NCBI GenBank assembly: GCA_902475025.1
Contig: CABRXX010000034.1
Coordinates: 1-25,575, forward strand
DNA: 25,575 nucleotides
Direction of reading: 5' to 3'
From: Merdiplasma sp905207905
Lineage (GTDB): Bacteria > Bacillota > Clostridia > Lachnospirales > Lachnospiraceae
This document shows positions 23,219 to 25,575 of the stretch, piece by piece. Every line of letters starts with the position of its first letter. Within the stretch, counting starts at the first letter, position 1. Position numbers and translations under genes: made by a program. The notes under the pieces are model-generated. The model was not told the origin of the DNA and did not search any database. It was given only the letters and a program-made list of their open reading frames with translations.

Positions 23219-24529
23219 ATGACTGCGAATCCCATGATCACCATGATCATTCCTGTTTATAATGCAGAAATGACCATTGCCCGCTGCCTGGACAGCGTTT
23301 TAAAACAGGATTATACCGATTTTGAGCTTCTGATCGTAGACGACGGAAGTACCGACAATTCCGGCGCGATCTGCGACAGCTATGAAAAAAAAGATCCCAG
23401 AGTCCGGGTCATCCACCAGGAAAATTCCGGCGTATCTGCCTCCAGAAATCTGGCTCTCAGCCTTGCCAGGGGAACCTATGTACAGTTTTTAGACAGTGAT
23501 GACTGGATCACTCCCAATGCTATGCGCTTGCTGAGCAATGCCGCCCTGACCTGCCAGTGCGATATGGTCATCTGTGATTTTTATCGTGTTTCCGGAAAAC
23601 GAGTCTCCCACAAGGGGAATATTGATGAGGAGGGACTGCTGACCACAGAAGAATTTGCCGCCTATATGCTGGAAAACCCTGCAGATTTCTATTATGGGGT
23701 GCTTTGGAATAAACTGTACCGAAGGGAAATTATTGCAATGCACCAGCTTAAAATGGATCCAGCCATCAGCTGGTGTGAAGATTTTATGTTTAACCTGGAA
23801 TATATCCGCCATGCAAAGACATTCTATGTCTTGCCGGTACCGCTCTACTATTATGTCAATACAAAGGGCTCTCTGGCCAACCAGGGCATGAGCATTACTC
23901 AGACCATCAAAATGAAGCTTATAGTCTTTGAGTACTACAACAATTTTTATAAACATGTGCTGACAGAAAAAGACTATGAAAAAAATCAGCTTCGAGTCTA
24001 TCGTTTTCTCATTGACGCTGCCAATGACGGAGTTGTTCTCCCTTCCATCCTGCCCGGTACCAAAAAGCTGGGGGAAGAGCGAAGTTTTGTATCAAAGGAG
24101 GCCATTGTGGGACCAGGCCCCCTGAAAGACTGTTACCGCAGCAGAAAGCTTCTGGATTACTGTCTGGAGCCCATCGCCCAGAAAAACAGTCTCACCTCCC
24201 AGGAAGTCTGGCTGCTTTTCTGTTTGTTCGACCCTCACCACGGCATTACCCGAAAAGAACTGGCTGATTTTGCAGGTATTTCTCTTTCCACCCTGTCCTC
24301 TCTCCTGCAGCGTCTGACCCACAAGAGTCTGATCAAAACAGAAACGAAGCGTTCTACCGGAGAGTTTGCCGTCACTTTTCTGGCAGCGGCAGATCCGATT
24401 CTCCGGGAATTCTCCGCCATCTCCCTCTCCTACCGGCAAACCGCACTGGAAGGGTTTTCCAGGGAGGAGGCAGAACAGTATGCTCAGTTGAATCAGAAAG
24501 TACAGGAGAATATTGAAAGGCTGTTTTGA
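23219..24529 (+). CDS. Family 2 glycosyltransferase fused to a MarR-type regulator
   Basis: A 436-residue protein. Residues 5-230 are a GT-A glycosyltransferase of family 2: IIPVYNAE, VDDGSTDNSG with DD at 41-42, ENSGVSASRN, the metal-binding LDSDDW (DSDD 92-95) and a later WCEDFMFNLEY. Residues about 305-436 are a MarR domain: LTSQEVWLLF at 325, the helix-turn-helix RKELADFAGISLSTLSSLLQ (345-364), the wing with KTETKRSTGEFAVTF, and a long C-terminal dimerisation helix. The reading frame is continuous, with no stop between the two. GGAG lies 6 bases before the ATG at 23219. It has no membrane segment, so it is cytoplasmic or peripheral. It probably glycosylates a surface polymer while binding DNA; the targets are unknown. 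Confidence 0.9.
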   Translation: MTANPMITMIIPVYNAEMTIARCLDSVLKQDYTDFELLIVDDGSTDNSGAICDSYEKKDPRVRVIHQENSGVSASRNLALSLARGTYVQFLDSDDWITPNAMRLLSNAALTCQCDMVICDFYRVSGKRVSHKGNIDEEGLLTTEEFAAYMLENPADFYYGVLWNKLYRREIIAMHQLKMDPAISWCEDFMFNLEYIRHAKTFYVLPVPLYYYVNTKGSLANQGMSITQTIKMKLIVFEYYNNFYKHVLTEKDYEKNQLRVYRFLIDAANDGVVLPSILPGTKKLGEERSFVSKEAIVGPGPLKDCYRSRKLLDYCLEPIAQKNSLTSQEVWLLFCLFDPHHGITRKELADFAGISLSTLSSLLQRLTHKSLIKTETKRSTGEFAVTFLAAADPILREFSAISLSYRQTALEGFSREEAEQYAQLNQKVQENIERLF

Positions 24530-24563
24530 AGCGCCAATAATTATCTTTATATAGCCTACAATC

Positions 24564-25009
24564 CTATAGCAACCATTCTCTTAATAATTCTGATTTAAGT
24601 AACCCGAAGAAATTCTCCATGATAGAATTATCCAGACAGTTCCCTTTTCTGGACATACTTTGCCGGATTCCTTTTTGCTACTGTTTGTGTTGATATTGCC
24701 AACCTTGACCGGAATGGAAAATAAGGTTTATATTATCTGGAATCTTCAAAAACGCCTTATCCAACATATCCAGTACTTGGTTCAGCACTGGATGTTCGCT
24801 TATGTTATAACGAATGATTCCACCATTAAACATATCAAGGATAGGAGAAAAATACAGTTTCGTTCCAAATAAAGAAAATTCTGTTATATCAGTCGTCCAT
24901 TTTTGATTTGGTTTATCTGATTTAAAATTACGCTGGATAAGATTGGGAGCAATCTTTCCAATCTGTCCTTTTTTAATTCTGTCGAATACATCTTTTTTCC
25001 TGATGACAT
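24564..25009 (-). pseudogene. Decayed IS3-family (IS150-like) transposase, internally deleted
   Basis: The minus strand starts like orfA (MSSGKKMYSTELKK after AAAGGGG) and then, in another frame, jumps into the middle of orfB: KIAPNLIQRNFKSDKPNQKW followed by the DDE core. The first catalytic D is present in WTTDITEF. The second should lie in HSDQGWQYQ but reads HSGQGWQYQ. The glutamate is in MENFFGLLKSE. An in-frame TAG follows QHKQ, and the C-terminal 50 or so residues are gone. It has therefore lost orfA, the start of orfB and its activity. Confidence 0.85.
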
Positions 25010-25042
25010 GAAAAATCCCCTTTCACTAGACTTATATTTTGT

Positions 25043-25068
25043 CTAACAAAAGGGGGGCACTTCACCGG
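25043..25068. mobile_element. Terminal inverted repeat of the IS3-family remnant
   Basis: On the minus strand TGAAGTGCCCCCCTTTTGTT followed by AGACA is typical of the left end of IS150-like elements. A partial partner, TGAAGCGCC, lies at about 24527, over the stop codon of the glycosyltransferase gene; if real, the element is about 540 bases long after deletion. Confidence 0.5.
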
Positions 25069-25388
25069 AATTTGTCGTCAATAAATATCCTAAATCCGGG
25101 AAGGCAACTGAATTAAACCCAACTATGATCTCGCAGCGGTTTGGCCGCATCCGGAAACATATCGGGCTTGACCGGATGCGCTTCCACGACCTAAGACACT
25201 ATTCTGCATCGATCCTGCACGCACTGGGGATACCAGATGCCTACATTATGTCGGCCGGCGGTTGGGGGAACGATACCGTCCTAAAATCCGTATATCGCCA
25301 TGTAATGGAGGATGAGCAGCGAAGAGCTTCTCAGATTGCGATCAGTCATTTTGACAGATTGTATGACACGAAAAACAAAAACCCTTGA
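25069..25388 (+). pseudogene. C-terminal fragment of a tyrosine recombinase (phage-type integrase)
   Basis: The frame is open from the IS end onwards (SPEFVVNKYPKSGKATELNP, then MISQRFGRI). It shows the catalytic FHDLRHYSASIL (the H-x-x-R of box II) and GWGNDTVLKSVYRHV, where Y in VYRH is the probable nucleophile. The N-terminal arm-binding and core-binding domains and box I arginine are missing, cut off at the IS3-family end. It is a remnant of an integrative element next to a tRNA gene, a common attachment site. Confidence 0.85.
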
Positions 25389-25405
25389 ATAATCAAGGGC
25401 TTTTC
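25379..25405 (+). terminator. Terminator after the recombinase fragment
   Basis: CCCTTGA, ATAA, TCAAGGG and then CTTTTC form a 7-bp hairpin with a T-rich tail at the end of the ORF, between it and the tRNA 3' end. Confidence 0.75.
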
Positions 25406-25407
25406 AG

Positions 25408-25481
25408 TAGCGGAAGGGAGACTTGAACTCTCGACACCACGGGTATGAACCGTGTGCTCTAGCCAGCTGAGCTATTCCGCC
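25408..25481 (-). tRNA. tRNA-Met (anticodon CAT)
   Basis: The minus strand folds into a standard cloverleaf of 74 bases: acceptor GGCGGAA with TTCCGCT (G-U at the end), D-arm with GCTCAGCTGG, anticodon loop TTCATAC and T-arm GAGTTCAAGTCTC. The CCA is not encoded. The absence of an initiator-type C1-A mismatch suggests an elongator; an Ile tRNA with modified CAT cannot be excluded. Confidence 0.93.
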
Positions 25482-25501
25482 ATATATAATTTTGAAATCC
25501 A

Positions 25502-25574
25502 TGGGGCCTATAGGGCTCGAACCTATGACCCTCTGCTTGTAAGGCAGATGCTCTCCCAGCTGAGCTAAGACCCC
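25502..25574 (-). tRNA. tRNA-Val (anticodon TAC)
   Basis: The minus strand gives a complete 73-base cloverleaf: acceptor GGGGTCT with AGGCCCC, D-arm AGCTCAGCTGGGAGAGC, anticodon loop CTTACAA, and T-arm GGTTCGAGCCC. The discriminator is A and CCA is not encoded. It lies 20 bases upstream of tRNA-Met, so the two are probably one transcript. Confidence 0.95.
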
Positions 25575-25575
25575 A

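Overview
The window looks like a piece of a Clostridia chromosome, most likely a gut Lachnospiraceae. The evidence is strong AGGAGG-type ribosome binding sites, mid GC content with AT-rich intergenic DNA, and family content typical of that group: a C_GCAxxG_C_C protein, DUF4430 next to an ECF S component, DUF1835, an FtsX-type ABC operon with a two-component system, and a GMP synthase with a stripped glutaminase domain. The genus cannot be fixed from sequence reading alone.

Layout. (1) 1-2140 is a CRISPR region. A minus-strand gene enters from the left edge and starts like a Cas3 HD domain. Next come an AT-rich control region with a structured inverted repeat, a 16-repeat array (426-1462) and a SWIM zinc-finger gene. 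Repeat decay at the left end, a GNRA tetraloop on the minus strand and a TATAAT beside the right end indicate that the array is transcribed on the minus strand, towards cas3. The repeat has a type I-C-like architecture but an unusual 3' handle. The oldest, degenerate repeat-spacer unit (426-522) has a short AT-rich spacer whose seed matches the start of the SWIM gene transcript. This is the best candidate here for an undescribed, CreA-like crRNA-guided regulatory circuit. (2) 2140-6850 holds a nitrilase-family amidohydrolase, a palindrome-rich 500-bp gap with an elaborate multi-branched structure, guaA, a Cys-rich protein with a TIR-like C-terminus and a C_GCAxxG_C_C protein. (3) 6950-10870 holds a MATE exporter, a DUF4430/ECF-S pair behind what may be a truncated cobalamin riboswitch, a structured intergenic element and a MerR regulator with a 19-bp-spacer promoter. 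(4) 11050-20540 is almost all minus strand: DUF1835, a PepSY protein, a four-gene operon (ABC ATPase, FtsX permease, response regulator, histidine kinase), a phospholipase D family protein and an ArsC/Spx-like protein. A TNACA-N4-TGTNA box upstream of the ABC operon suggests feedback by its own response regulator. (5) 20690-22580 holds endonuclease III, an amidase-SPOR protein and an HPr without Ser46. (6) 22780-25575 holds small ORFs, a glycosyltransferase fused to a complete MarR-type regulator, a decayed IS3-family copy, the 3' fragment of a tyrosine recombinase and two tRNA genes (Met and Val).

The most interesting items are the degenerate CRISPR unit with its possible target at the SWIM promoter, the glycosyltransferase-MarR fusion, the glutaminase-dead GuaA, and the multi-branched element at 3588-3721.
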